Origin: a virus
Direction: 5' to 3' (one strand)
Virus record (IMG/VR): IMGVR_UViG_3300025133_000094
Location: 1-64,000 of that record
DNA: 64,000 bases
Shown: positions 26,701 through 35,655 of the stretch, piece after piece
How positions within the stretch are numbered: the stretch's first letter is position 1
Layout: each line of letters begins with the position of its first letter
Translations under genes and position numbers: made by a program
Notes under the pieces: model-generated
Told to the model about the DNA's origin: nothing
The model's database searches: none
The model's input: only the letters and a program-made list of their open reading frames with translations

Positions 26701-27219
26701 AATATAACAGTAGAGGTGTTATCTGATGAGACTCTAGCCCCTCTTGGCTGGGTAGAAGTAAAAACAGTGCTACCAGCAGACGATACTAGTGTTACTTCAA
26801 TAGATTTAACCGGTGAATTGACTTCAAAGGGGTGTTATCTAGGTAAACCATATCTATCTACTATAGAATTATCTCCTATATATTATAGGGATACAGAACA
26901 AAACGCAATGAATGGCTCTCTAAGTCTTAGAATGGGACAAATAAGATTCAGAAACTCTGGTGACTTTGATGTTTTTGTTACTAGGAAACAAAGAACCGCA
27001 ACTGAAGATAAGTTTATAATCGATGTAGCTGATATGAGAGCTGTTGATCTAAGCTATCAGCCATACAGGGATCAAGGTATTTTCAAGGTACCGATACTAG
27101 GTTTTTCTCATGACATATCTATGACAATCTCTAGCGATTCTGTTTATCCTTTAGCTATATCCGACTTAGAATTTAGAGCTAAGTTTAAGGACAAACTAGC
27201 TAATCTAGGCTCAATGTGA
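23722..27219 (+). CDS. Tail tubular protein B (nozzle), T7 gp12-like
   Basis: A 1,165-residue protein, longer than T7 gp12 (794). Family features include the start TLSGGVGRSTPSKRLPTEAENLDN, the mid segment FYRGRLFLASEDILVSSRITNWDDFW, and VSDPVDLRVSSNDYTPITYLQPYRNFLFMA. It forms the tail nozzle that carries the fibres. The ATG at 23722 overlaps the end of tail tube A; an in-frame ATG at 23680 would add 14 residues from inside that gene. The extra length lies mainly in the first 600 residues, probably as insertions on the nozzle surface. Confidence 0.92.
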   Translation: MAKRRQKSTSYFPVKIDVQTLSGGVGRSTPSKRLPTEAENLDNIIVSLEHSAEKRRGLTLTKWKDADEGTSGDERVPGRLSEITDTIGGEASSDKDLWFHWFRVSVKALYLIAVDYNAVYTIENDILISTLWWVFKINENGELEQQAVDQPDEEMWDYITHGNGTSTAQESLRAVAVGSSILVLNTQVKAGFTSDPTTDGSSGSLLYKMDGTVHDNLEDKQGPGVEYLTSITVDPEGDAEAWTEWSQFIAGDKAIDLEDRKNDTELNNNIYPADPGAGTTYDYLRKGIWEVHEDISGIVGPDISGATQRRPSHGIDKNVLNVETQYGIDKDFLSHTHFQGGTVNKKAVDTFKFMNNGGHVAADDAAAAICAGMGDHSAFRVTWYADQPVVGVDADDNGLMDPGDGMGWAVVRVAFDLSADKGTTEIRKDSITGTIWDPEADVMTDASNIFIVISTLDIGTMENLTQSVVAGINKGFDQGVTHCRAEVDSALTGFTVEIQYYENQWVKSYEEDEDGEPTEERRFTDFIKASDYYYPNPEEKFLGQAVSKLSDLRFPPTLADFAAFNGGDGVEEMLAELYPGEGHLSTEDLDDNGELDDATGRGKIYYLSQSYLGLSEGHYRVTSIDDLPYLTKIRTPEMMSIIDKRRMPKQITIGGTTNWTMRNVEWDVRKSGSIKTNPGPSIFHDGDGNAVQRQITAISFYRGRLFLASEDILVSSRITNWDDFWVENPEVITVSDPVDLRVSSNDYTPITYLQPYRNFLFMATDGSTQYELMGSENQISPLTAEIAPTSFFSMARDVPPVLLNNSLFFLDKKKLYIYFGEKSESTQNSMEISVNVPEYLPENYRTVAVSPVTEGFFMVDADNPNHIYCYKNRIGGDQILQNAYYRFILSDGISVKSLEAVDDLLYVVWEDTVSDGGDSWTTVNTGYIDLKNEELLEPRMDNLLLLAPADITNLAFDGTDTTFRIKSGSTDMTKIMLWDPDGASANNVTGVLHNITVEVLSDETLAPLGWVEVKTVLPADDTSVTSIDLTGELTSKGCYLGKPYLSTIELSPIYYRDTEQNAMNGSLSLRMGQIRFRNSGDFDVFVTRKQRTATEDKFIIDVADMRAVDLSYQPYRDQGIFKVPILGFSHDISMTISSDSVYPLAISDLEFRAKFKDKLANLGSM

Positions 27220-29303
27220 GTAACAATAATAGCGAAGCCGTCACGTACGTAAAACACGAGGCGGGGCATGATAGCTCTAATTTAGTTTGGACTACATTAA
27301 ATCTCAATACTACTATGGAGTCATTTGAACAACTTGAGATCATAAGAAAGTTTGATATTTCTACGGTTGATGACCTAGTTAATGAGCCTCCTACTGCTGA
27401 AGAGCTAGAGACACTATATACATTACCGAGTTCTTCACCGCCTGTATCTCCTATGTTTAGTTTAGATGAGGATAATGAGAAGATAGTAATGTCTTCTTCT
27501 TTACCTGACTTTATGTGGCTAGATACACTGCACCATAGTCGCGGAGCAGACATACAGCTACCCGTATATGACCCAGCTACCGATGAACTGATTATTAATA
27601 GAAAGACTCCTTCTTTATTTCCTGAGGTTGTATGGATTGCTGGAGCAAAAGTAACGGCTCGTTCTCTTAACGCAGCTAACTATCAATCGATTTCTTTAAT
27701 ACAAGAACTTAGATCCAGAGTCCTTAATCCGCTGGATTTGAACTATGAAAGAGGAGCTTCTTTGGGCACATGTCCATTGGATTCTAATGCGGTAATTCCT
27801 TTGAAGCATATACCATCAGAACTAGGTGGACAAGGTGAGATAGCTATAGACTTATCTGACAAGGAATTGATTGATCTACAAGATGTATATACCTCAAATA
27901 AAGCAAATGGACAAATATTAACTTGGGATTCTAGCATAGCTCCTGCGGGTCAATGGACTAACGATTTTCCTTTATTCAACTCAGTAGATGTAGGGTCTGC
28001 TAATGATTTAGATGTTTTTAGGTGGGATGGTTCTGATTGGGAGTTAGTACCGCTACCGTTAAAAGATTTAGGTGATGTAACAAATGATACAGAAACACTG
28101 GGAAATCTATTAGCTTGGGATAGCTCTACTAATGAATGGATTCTATCTGGATACGTAGCTGCTGATGATCCAGCATACCCTAACCGAAGCGATGGTCAAT
28201 TACTTACATGGAATATTAATAATGATAGGTGGGAAGCAAAGGCACCACCCGCATTTAGTTATGAAGTATTTGATATATCCAACGAATCAATTTTTACATT
28301 AACTGATGTTGGTTTTTACTGTCCTCCAGAGGGAGACTGTACTACCGCAGATGATATAGTTGATGGCGATGTGCTTGCTTGGTTTGGTGGTGTTACTACT
28401 GGAACTTTCCGAGCTAAGAGCCTTGATAATTGGGATCTTAATAACGGGTATAATGGTACTGATGATTCCTCTGTTGGTCCTGATTCTCCGCTATATTCGG
28501 GCGGATATAAAGGACCCTCTCTACATAACTTCTACAAAGATGGTTGGCAGCTATATTGGGACAACGCTATTCCGCAGTCGGATGATACTAATCTTATCAG
28601 GGGAAGTTTCCATGTTGGTCCTCCCTTCCAGGGGGGTTTCGTTAATACGCATACTGCTCAGAATCAAGAGGTTTTAAAATGGGAACTTGGTAACGACAAA
28701 CCCCTGAATGACCCCGATTATATTCCTGATCACTGGATCAATGGAAAACTTAACTTAAATCACTTAGGCGACGTAAATGCATTCGAGCCCGATCCTGGCG
28801 ATATTATTACATGGAACGCCAGTGAGAGTGAGTGGCAATTAACAGCTGGTGAAGCGGGTGGTTCAACTGGAGACGGGTACTATAAAACACATCATGAGTT
28901 TACTATAGCACAGAACGTAGGAACTGATCCTGATCTGCCTGCCATTTGGTCAACAGTCTATGTAGCTCCTTACGATATTAGACTTCACGATTGGAGGTTA
29001 TATACAACAACTCTATCAAAACTTCAGCTAAGTCTATGGAGATGTGAGCACAGTACATGGAATCAGTCAGGTGGTGATGCTGACTGGGATAGAATGGATG
29101 CTGATCTAGCACAAGTTGTTGGATGGGGAATGCAGGGAGGACCTTTTTCGCAGCAGAAAAAAAAATCTAACGCAGCGCTAAATATGGTATATACGGATTT
29201 AACGGAATGGCAATTATTTGTACTGGTATTAGAGCACCTCGAGGGAGACAGCGGGGATATTCCCACCCATGTACACTTTTCTGTTACTTGGGAAATACTG
29301 TAG
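27216..29303 (+). CDS. Tail fibre protein 1
   Basis: A 695-residue protein. The N-terminus (FEQLEIIRKFDIST and, later, FMWLDTLHHSRGADIQLPV) resembles the tail-attachment domain of T7 gp17-type fibres and is clearly paralogous to the next gene. The middle has repeats built on DGQ-LTW-x-WE (for example GQILTWDSSIAPAGQW and GQLLTWNINNDRW), typical of fibre shafts. The end is beta-rich and probably the receptor tip. Start: GTG at 27216 overlapping the tail tube B stop; the ribosome site is weak. Confidence 0.85.
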   Translation: MSNNNSEAVTYVKHEAGHDSSNLVWTTLNLNTTMESFEQLEIIRKFDISTVDDLVNEPPTAEELETLYTLPSSSPPVSPMFSLDEDNEKIVMSSSLPDFMWLDTLHHSRGADIQLPVYDPATDELIINRKTPSLFPEVVWIAGAKVTARSLNAANYQSISLIQELRSRVLNPLDLNYERGASLGTCPLDSNAVIPLKHIPSELGGQGEIAIDLSDKELIDLQDVYTSNKANGQILTWDSSIAPAGQWTNDFPLFNSVDVGSANDLDVFRWDGSDWELVPLPLKDLGDVTNDTETLGNLLAWDSSTNEWILSGYVAADDPAYPNRSDGQLLTWNINNDRWEAKAPPAFSYEVFDISNESIFTLTDVGFYCPPEGDCTTADDIVDGDVLAWFGGVTTGTFRAKSLDNWDLNNGYNGTDDSSVGPDSPLYSGGYKGPSLHNFYKDGWQLYWDNAIPQSDDTNLIRGSFHVGPPFQGGFVNTHTAQNQEVLKWELGNDKPLNDPDYIPDHWINGKLNLNHLGDVNAFEPDPGDIITWNASESEWQLTAGEAGGSTGDGYYKTHHEFTIAQNVGTDPDLPAIWSTVYVAPYDIRLHDWRLYTTTLSKLQLSLWRCEHSTWNQSGGDADWDRMDADLAQVVGWGMQGGPFSQQKKKSNAALNMVYTDLTEWQLFVLVLEHLEGDSGDIPTHVHFSVTWEIL

Positions 29304-31528
29304 TGTTACAGAGACACAATAGACTAATCGCCGTCTATGAAGGAGAGACACTAGAAGAACCAACGGGTTGGCTGTCATTTAGGAATATTCCTATGAGATA
29401 CGGTGAATCAATGCAGGATCAAATAGAAGTTATAAGGGTGTTTGATTACGTTGAAGCCTTAGGTGCTGGTGTTTCTCCTACACAAGATCAGATTAATAGC
29501 ATGTTTTCTTTGCGGAATACGGATTCATCTGGTAGTAGTATGTATACTATTTCTGAGGGTGCCTATTCTATACAGATGTCGGATGATTTAGATGACTATA
29601 TGTGGCTAGGCAACGGTATTCATCACGATCTACCCTTAGATATACAGCTTCCTATAGCATCTAGTGATGATACTATTATCATTAAACACAAAGATTATAT
29701 AGCTACTAGTATTATTCAATGGGAACCCAGTGATTTTATTATTGCTGCTGGTCTTAATACAGGAATAATACAGATACTTTGGACATTCTTAGATATAGAG
29801 GTGTCAGTTTTTTATCCCCATATCTCTACATTTTACATTGGTTTTAATAATGGACTGGCTCGTTTAGGTGAAGATACTATATTAAACGTATCTTCTTTCC
29901 CTAGCGGTATTGGTCCCACAGGTGAACCCCTTGATGGAGATTTAGAAGGCAGTAGATTATATGATGTAGGGGATGTATATAGAACAGTTCCTTTCCCTGG
30001 CTTTCAGGTAGAGTGGAGATCTGCCTTAAATAAATGGATTCCTAGTGTACCGTTTGGATATACAGGAATAGTAAATAAACCAGCCGGTACTATACTTAGA
30101 TGGAAACTATATTCAGGGGGATGGGTAACTGAGCAGATTTTATTAAATGAAATCGATGACGTATATACCAAAGAAGAGCACGATGGTGATGGCATCCCGC
30201 ATGGACCACAACCAGGCGCTTTAATCAATAGAGACAACGCTAATACTTGGACCTTGGGTGGCAATGTAAAAGATAAGCCACCAGATACTTCATGGTCTCC
30301 TGATGAGGGATGGATAGCACCATACGGTAGCTCTACTACATCTAATGATCCTAATAATATAGGACACGGTTATCACATATCCTGGAATTCTGTGAGGAAT
30401 CAGTGGGAATACAATAAGACACTACAAGACGAGTATGATTATTATACTTTTGAATGGAACGAAGAACATTTTGCTATTGGTGATTTAGGTGACGTTGAAC
30501 TGGATTTATCTGTCCCAAAACGGGCCGGTCAGTTGCTTACGTGGGACACGAGTGCGGGCACTTTTACTAATCGTTCGTATAATATGGAATCTTTAGCTAA
30601 CGTACAAGATCCTCCAGAAACTATACCTGATGGCTATGTTTTAATATGGGACACTTCGTTATACCACCCCAAACAAGACCCAGCAGATCCCCCTGAGGGT
30701 ATGTTTAAGTGGGGAGCGCCAATGTCTATGATAGATACTGTAGATACTAGCGTTGCTACAGATAATGATATACTTAAACTTGTTTCTAATGAAGGAACAG
30801 TAGAATGGAGAGTAGGCCCACATTACTTAGGTGACTTAGGTAAGGTATCTATAGCGGGAACTCCAAAAAATGGTACAGATTTAGTATGGAGTGGTGCTGA
30901 GTGGAAGCCACGTTACAATGTGGGAGATCCTGATGACCCTACTTCAGTGTATTATTTAAATACAGAGTTATCGTACTTTATAGTAAGCCCTAGTCCAGGT
31001 TGGCCTGTATCGAATAGAGAAGTTATAATGGATAACAGATATGGACTTTGTGAGGTATTGCGGGATGGTACTATAACGGGATTTTCCATGTTTCAACCAT
31101 TGGAGATAGGTGGCACATACCAAATTACGGGACCTGGTGCATTTGGCGGTACGCTCTATAATAGCGCTGAATTCGATGACTATATAGGATGGAAACCAGC
31201 TGGCTTTTTATTGTATAGAGATGCTATTACTTATGACGGCGATGATGAAGATGGTATTATTAGTACCTCAGCTTTATTAGACCCAGTTGATAAGTTCGAC
31301 GGATTGGCTGATAGGTATATTGATGGTACTTATTCGGGATATAATATGCTTGATGAAATGCAGAGAGAACATTACTCATTCGCTCCTGAGATGGATGGTC
31401 AGTTCTATAAGATGAGCGTATCTGTCAATAAAGGAGATATTTTGAGAGTAGAATATCTTATATCACCAGAGGATAATACCCAAAGGACAACCTACCAAAA
31501 AGCATTTTGCACTTGGAGACTTACATAA
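29303..31528 (+). CDS. Tail fibre protein 2, paralogue of the preceding gene
   Basis: A 741-residue protein sharing the N-terminal attachment layout of fibre 1: MQDQIEVIRVFDYV against SFEQLEIIRKFDIS, and DDYMWLGNGIHHDLPLDIQLPI against PDFMWLDTLHHSRGADIQLPV. The same W-rich shaft repeats occur (AGQLLTWDTSAGTF, DGYVLIWDTSLY, GTDLVWSGAEWKP), while the C-terminal ends differ. The GTG at 29303 overlaps the fibre 1 stop (TAGTG) and gives an N-terminus that aligns with fibre 1; the longer open frame from 29207 lies inside fibre 1 and is rejected. Confidence 0.85.
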   Translation: MLQRHNRLIAVYEGETLEEPTGWLSFRNIPMRYGESMQDQIEVIRVFDYVEALGAGVSPTQDQINSMFSLRNTDSSGSSMYTISEGAYSIQMSDDLDDYMWLGNGIHHDLPLDIQLPIASSDDTIIIKHKDYIATSIIQWEPSDFIIAAGLNTGIIQILWTFLDIEVSVFYPHISTFYIGFNNGLARLGEDTILNVSSFPSGIGPTGEPLDGDLEGSRLYDVGDVYRTVPFPGFQVEWRSALNKWIPSVPFGYTGIVNKPAGTILRWKLYSGGWVTEQILLNEIDDVYTKEEHDGDGIPHGPQPGALINRDNANTWTLGGNVKDKPPDTSWSPDEGWIAPYGSSTTSNDPNNIGHGYHISWNSVRNQWEYNKTLQDEYDYYTFEWNEEHFAIGDLGDVELDLSVPKRAGQLLTWDTSAGTFTNRSYNMESLANVQDPPETIPDGYVLIWDTSLYHPKQDPADPPEGMFKWGAPMSMIDTVDTSVATDNDILKLVSNEGTVEWRVGPHYLGDLGKVSIAGTPKNGTDLVWSGAEWKPRYNVGDPDDPTSVYYLNTELSYFIVSPSPGWPVSNREVIMDNRYGLCEVLRDGTITGFSMFQPLEIGGTYQITGPGAFGGTLYNSAEFDDYIGWKPAGFLLYRDAITYDGDDEDGIISTSALLDPVDKFDGLADRYIDGTYSGYNMLDEMQREHYSFAPEMDGQFYKMSVSVNKGDILRVEYLISPEDNTQRTTYQKAFCTWRLT

Positions 31529-31536
31529 GGAAAAAT

Positions 31537-31749
31537 ATGGATAAAAATAAATTATTACAACAGTTATTAGTAGATTGTCTGCTGTTAGACTTAGAAGACC
31601 CTGATAAATGCACACCCGGTTTATACCAAGTGGTACGTGGTGTCATAAACGATAACAAACAAACCAATGAAGAGATACCTAACGAAACGTTACAGTTTTT
31701 AGAAGATAAACTAAGCAGTGCTATTCCTTTTAAGAAGGATACAGCATGA
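31537..31749 (+). CDS. Terminase small subunit-like protein, T7 gp18-like
   Basis: A 70-residue protein with MDKNKLLQQLLVDCLLLDLE, then TPGLYQVVRGVINDN, the helix pattern of short T7-type small terminase subunits. AAGGA precedes the ATG at 31537. It lies one small gene before the large terminase. It should recognise or regulate packaging of the concatemer. Confidence 0.75.
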   Translation: MDKNKLLQQLLVDCLLLDLEDPDKCTPGLYQVVRGVINDNKQTNEEIPNETLQFLEDKLSSAIPFKKDTA

Positions 31750-31880
31750 GTAGCGGTGAGTGTAAAAAAAGTAAAACAATGCGGCTAAAGAAAAAGTATT
31801 CTCATGGCGGAGGAAGCAATAAAAGTAAGGTTTCTGGTAAGTTTAGAAAGATAACACCTAATAGAAATAAACCCAAATGA
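31746..31880 (+). CDS. Small very basic protein, 44 residues
   Basis: A K/R/S/G-rich peptide (MRLKKKYSHGGGSNKSKVSG) with ATGA overlaps on both sides, inserted between the two terminase genes. The charge suggests nucleic acid binding; it may assist packaging. Too small for family assignment. Confidence 0.55.
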   Translation: MSSGECKKSKTMRLKKKYSHGGGSNKSKVSGKFRKITPNRNKPK

Positions 31881-33562
31881 ATATACCTCAAGAAATGCTA
31901 GATGATTTCCGTAATCATCTTTGGGCATGCTTTAAATATCTAGGACTAGGCGAACCTACTGGAGCTCAGTACGCTATGGCGGACGAGTTACAGAATGGGG
32001 CTAATGATATGCAGTTACAAGCGGGTCGAGGCTTCGGTAAGTCTGTAATTACAGCATGCCTAGCATCTTGGTTCTTGTTGCGAGACCCTAATACAACTAT
32101 CATGGTAGTCTCTGCGACAGGCAACAAAGCTACAGAGTTTATCTCTATGACTAGAAAGATTTTAGATCTAGTACCCTACTGTGAACACCTTTGTCCAGGC
32201 GATCATACTACAGATAATGCTTTTGCCTTTGATGTAGAGTGTCGAACTAAGATAGGGCAGGATAAGTCTTGCTTCGCCAGAGGAATCAGCTCTCAAATAA
32301 CAGGATCACATGCTGATTACGTAATAGGTGATGATATAGAGATCGAAGGTAACTGCGAGACAGCTAATGCTAGAGAGAAGTTAATGAATAAGGTAGCTGA
32401 GTTCGAGCAGATCCGTAATGTAGGCGGTAGAGTCATCTTCTTAGGTACTCCTCAGATAAAAGATAGTATATATAATCAATTAGAATCGGGCTATCCCGTT
32501 GTCAAGTTTCCCGCTGTTATGCCAGATAAGGGCAATATATCGGAGATAGTTAATGTTAGTGAATGGGTTCTGCAGCTAGGAATAGAGGAAGGAGAGCCCA
32601 CACAACCGGAAAGATTCCCTAAAGATGTGTTATTAGAACGTATGGCTAAGATCGGTCCGAAACTATTTGCCCTACATTATAAACTAGATACCACTTTAGC
32701 TGACTTTGAGAAGTTTCCTCTTCGTTTATCTGACTTATTGGTCATTGATGTACATCCAGACATGTGTCCAGAGAAACTAGTATGGGCTAACTCTACACCA
32801 TTGAAGGGAATGCCCTGCTTTGGCCTTAGTGGAGATATAATATACGAACCTATGTGGATATCTGATAAATTTATACCCTATACTCAGACAATAATGACAG
32901 TAGACCCATCAGGACGAGGAGAGGACGAGACAGCCGTTTGTGTAGCTAGTATATGCAATGGCTATGTATACATACACGAGCTTATAGGATACCCTGGCGG
33001 CTATGAACAAGGTGTCCTTAAAAAGATAGCTAGATTAGCTGTTGAATACGGCGTTAAATTGATTAGGGTCGAATCAAACTTCGGAGATGCTATGTATTGC
33101 CAGCTTCTTATACCAGTAGTGAAGCAAGTATCTAGCAGTATAGGGGTAGAAGATTTTAAAGTAACGGGTAGAAAAGAATCTCGTATAATAGGGGCATTAG
33201 AGCCAGTAATGTCTCATCATAGGTTAGTTTTTAATAAAAAAGCTATATCTCAAGAAGCCACACAAAAACAAATAACCCGTGTATTTGATAAAAGAGGTGC
33301 GTTAAGGCATGATGATAGAGTAGACGTGTTAGCCTCAGCAGTTTCTTTCTGGGAAGGATCTTTATCACTAGATGTAGATACTATAATAGCTAAACAAGCT
33401 GCTAAAAATAGAAACGATGTAATACAGTCATGGATGAATGATGACAGACGAATGGGTTTATTCTCTGAGAGACTACAGAATACTATAATGAAGAAAAATA
33501 AACAAAGCCAACAAAATAAGTGGACTAATAACAGACTTTGGAATAAGAGAGGAGGTAGATAA
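31877..33562 (+). CDS. terL: Terminase large subunit (packaging ATPase-nuclease), T7 gp19-like
   Basis: A 561-residue protein (T7 gp19: 586). Walker A AGRGFGKS (residues 49-56), Walker B VIGDDIEIE (149-157), then LGTPQ as the coupling motif. The nuclease domain has VDPSGRGEDETA (D343), RVESNFGD and HDDRVD. It pumps DNA through the portal and cuts the concatemer. The similarity to T7-type enzymes suggests packaging with direct terminal repeats, but no repeat pair is visible in the window. Confidence 0.96.
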   Translation: MNIPQEMLDDFRNHLWACFKYLGLGEPTGAQYAMADELQNGANDMQLQAGRGFGKSVITACLASWFLLRDPNTTIMVVSATGNKATEFISMTRKILDLVPYCEHLCPGDHTTDNAFAFDVECRTKIGQDKSCFARGISSQITGSHADYVIGDDIEIEGNCETANAREKLMNKVAEFEQIRNVGGRVIFLGTPQIKDSIYNQLESGYPVVKFPAVMPDKGNISEIVNVSEWVLQLGIEEGEPTQPERFPKDVLLERMAKIGPKLFALHYKLDTTLADFEKFPLRLSDLLVIDVHPDMCPEKLVWANSTPLKGMPCFGLSGDIIYEPMWISDKFIPYTQTIMTVDPSGRGEDETAVCVASICNGYVYIHELIGYPGGYEQGVLKKIARLAVEYGVKLIRVESNFGDAMYCQLLIPVVKQVSSSIGVEDFKVTGRKESRIIGALEPVMSHHRLVFNKKAISQEATQKQITRVFDKRGALRHDDRVDVLASAVSFWEGSLSLDVDTIIAKQAAKNRNDVIQSWMNDDRRMGLFSERLQNTIMKKNKQSQQNKWTNNRLWNKRGGR

Positions 33563-34248
33563 TGGTGTGGCCAATGATTGCAATGGGTGCTATGCAGCTA
33601 GGCATGGGAATGATGCAAGCAAATGCTCAAGGAGAAGAAGCTAGCCGAGCAGCCCAGCAGCAGAAGGATCAGATAGACTGGAATAACCATATACAGAAAC
33701 TCCAGATAGCTCAGAAGAATCGTCAAATAGCTTCGGCTAATGCAGCTAAGTGGATGAATAATATTCTTATTACAGAGGGAGCACATAAGGCTAATAAGGA
33801 AGAAGAGCTTTACATAAGGAATAACCTAGATAATGAAACAGGATACTTCTCAGCTCAATCAATGGCTCATAATGAACAACTTATATCCGTTTTAAATGAT
33901 CGAAACATATCAGAGGGCGGTACGGCTGAAGTATTAAAGAGAGCCGCTAGAATAAATATGGAACGAACTCAAGAAGCTAGAGAGATTAGTTCTGAAAACC
34001 ACCTTAGAGACTCTCAAAGAAAGATGGAAAACATTCTCAATACAAAGAGAGATTATAATTATAATCAGTCTATTAAATATATGCCAAGTGTGTATCTAGG
34101 ACAATCACCTGAAGCTGCCGGAGGCGCTGCACACTCTTCAGGTATGGCACAAGCCCTAATGGGCGGTGTTCAAGGAGGATTCCAAGGACATATGTACGAC
34201 CAACAAATGGCCTTCTGGAATAGACAACCAGCGGCACCAGGAGGATAA
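33562..34248 (+). CDS. Internal virion protein, T7 gp14-like
   Basis: A 228-residue protein starting with a hydrophobic Met/Gly/Ala-rich segment (MIAMGAMQLGMGMMQANAQG). A long Q/N/A-rich helix (about 25-160) and a Gly-rich end follow. This matches podovirus internal core proteins of the gp14 type, which insert into the outer membrane during ejection. GGAGG lies before the ATG, which overlaps the terL stop. Confidence 0.8.
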   Translation: MVWPMIAMGAMQLGMGMMQANAQGEEASRAAQQQKDQIDWNNHIQKLQIAQKNRQIASANAAKWMNNILITEGAHKANKEEELYIRNNLDNETGYFSAQSMAHNEQLISVLNDRNISEGGTAEVLKRAARINMERTQEAREISSENHLRDSQRKMENILNTKRDYNYNQSIKYMPSVYLGQSPEAAGGAAHSSGMAQALMGGVQGGFQGHMYDQQMAFWNRQPAAPGG

Positions 34249-34250
34249 CC

Positions 34251-35279
34251 ATGAGTAAGAATATAGATGTATTAAGAGACCTAGCTACCAGCGGTAAGAA
34301 AGCCGAAGTACCTTTTGACGTTGAAGAAGCTATAGGTGAATCATGGCTCATGCGTAAGAATGAGTTCATGGTTGATAGCGTCGGACTAGCTCCTGAAGAA
34401 CGCTTTAGTAAGTTTTTGGAAAGAATGGACGGGTATAAGTTTACTTCCAGTACTGTAGATAGTTATCATGATAGCTGGATAGAGCTATTTCCTGGCACTG
34501 CTGAACAAGCTGAAGTATACGCAAAGAATAAACTAGATACAGAGCTAAGAGAACTACCCGATGATGCGTCTAGGGGTGACTGGATACAGCGTAACTTACC
34601 TAAAGTACCTACTAAATGGAGGGGCGAGGTAGCTGAACGCTTTCAAAGAATTAGGGAGAAGAACGCTAATAAAGATTATGAAAGAACTAGAATCACTGGC
34701 GTATTACAAGCTAAGGAAGAACACAAAAAAAATAACAAGAAGTTTCTAGATCCTGACAAGTCTACTCATAGCCACCTAAGATCTTTCACTAATATCCTCA
34801 CGGCAGGATTAATAGAAACGCTAGATGTAGATGATGAGGGAGATTACACAGCTCTCACAGCTAACGGTAGAGTAAAGGGTATGACCCTAGAAAATAATAG
34901 CGATCCTCTCTCTTCTTTCCTTTCTTATCATGATACAGAGCAAGCTATACGAAAGTCTATGGAACGTCAGCAAAAAGAAAGTGCTGAGTTAAGACGTAAT
35001 ACTACCGATAGAGCTACAGGTGTTCTGAGAAGAAACTTAACAAAAATTCCTAGAGAGTTCCAAGCTAACGTTATAGTTGATTGGGCTACTTTACAGAATG
35101 AGGATGAACCTATTGCATATATGCGGGGAGCAATACGTGATGTTGTTTCAAAGACAATAGAAGATGGTAAGATAGATTCACCAGATGAATTGATATGGGA
35201 GTATATAAACATTAGAGACGAAGTATTAAATAGTTATTTAGGGAGGAATATAAATGTTCCAACAAAATCAGCAGAATAA
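34251..35279 (+). CDS. Probable internal virion protein, unknown family
   Basis: A 342-residue, soluble, charged protein with no clear family match. Helical segments dominate (for example YHDTEQAIRKSMERQQKESAELRRN). GGAGG precedes the ATG. It lies between the gp14-like gene and the giant internal proteins, so it is probably part of the ejectosome core. Confidence 0.65.
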   Translation: MSKNIDVLRDLATSGKKAEVPFDVEEAIGESWLMRKNEFMVDSVGLAPEERFSKFLERMDGYKFTSSTVDSYHDSWIELFPGTAEQAEVYAKNKLDTELRELPDDASRGDWIQRNLPKVPTKWRGEVAERFQRIREKNANKDYERTRITGVLQAKEEHKKNNKKFLDPDKSTHSHLRSFTNILTAGLIETLDVDDEGDYTALTANGRVKGMTLENNSDPLSSFLSYHDTEQAIRKSMERQQKESAELRRNTTDRATGVLRRNLTKIPREFQANVIVDWATLQNEDEPIAYMRGAIRDVVSKTIEDGKIDSPDELIWEYINIRDEVLNSYLGRNINVPTKSAE

Positions 35280-35655
35280 TCCATATAAAATAGATGCACC
35301 CCAATACGCCCCCGCTACGGAACCAGTTCCAGCTCTACTTGAAGAAGGTGAGATTGGTTACGGAAACCAGAACTTTAATAATACCTTTATAAATGCTACT
35401 AGCGAAATACTAGAGTCTGGTCAGAAGTTTTGGCAGGATATATGGGCATTAAATCAACAGAGGCTACAACTAAACGCACAAGTTAAGGCTTCGGATTATA
35501 AGGAATGGCGACTAGGGGAGCTAGAACGACTAGCCAATAAGGCCGAGAAGGAGTTGAAGTATAAAGAACACCTTCGACTAATGCAAGAACAAATGGATAT
35601 AATAAATGGAAACTGGGAAAGGGGTAATGAAACATACGGGGGATTCTCACAATGA
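35254..35655 (+). CDS. Probable internal virion protein, small
   Basis: A 133-residue protein. The N-terminal 40 residues are Q/N/P-rich and disordered; the rest is a charged helix (WRLGELERLANKAEKELKYKEHLRLM). GGGAGG precedes the ATG, inside the end of the previous gene. The four-base overlap with the next gene (ATGA) couples it to the 2,481-residue protein. Confidence 0.65.
   Translation: MFQQNQQNNPYKIDAPQYAPATEPVPALLEEGEIGYGNQNFNNTFINATSEILESGQKFWQDIWALNQQRLQLNAQVKASDYKEWRLGELERLANKAEKELKYKEHLRLMQEQMDIINGNWERGNETYGGFSQ

Noticed and set aside
29207-29302. Upstream extension of tail fibre 2 from an ATG at 29207
   Set aside because: It lies within fibre 1, reads as shadow sequence, and the GTG at 29303 gives the N-terminus that matches the paralogue.
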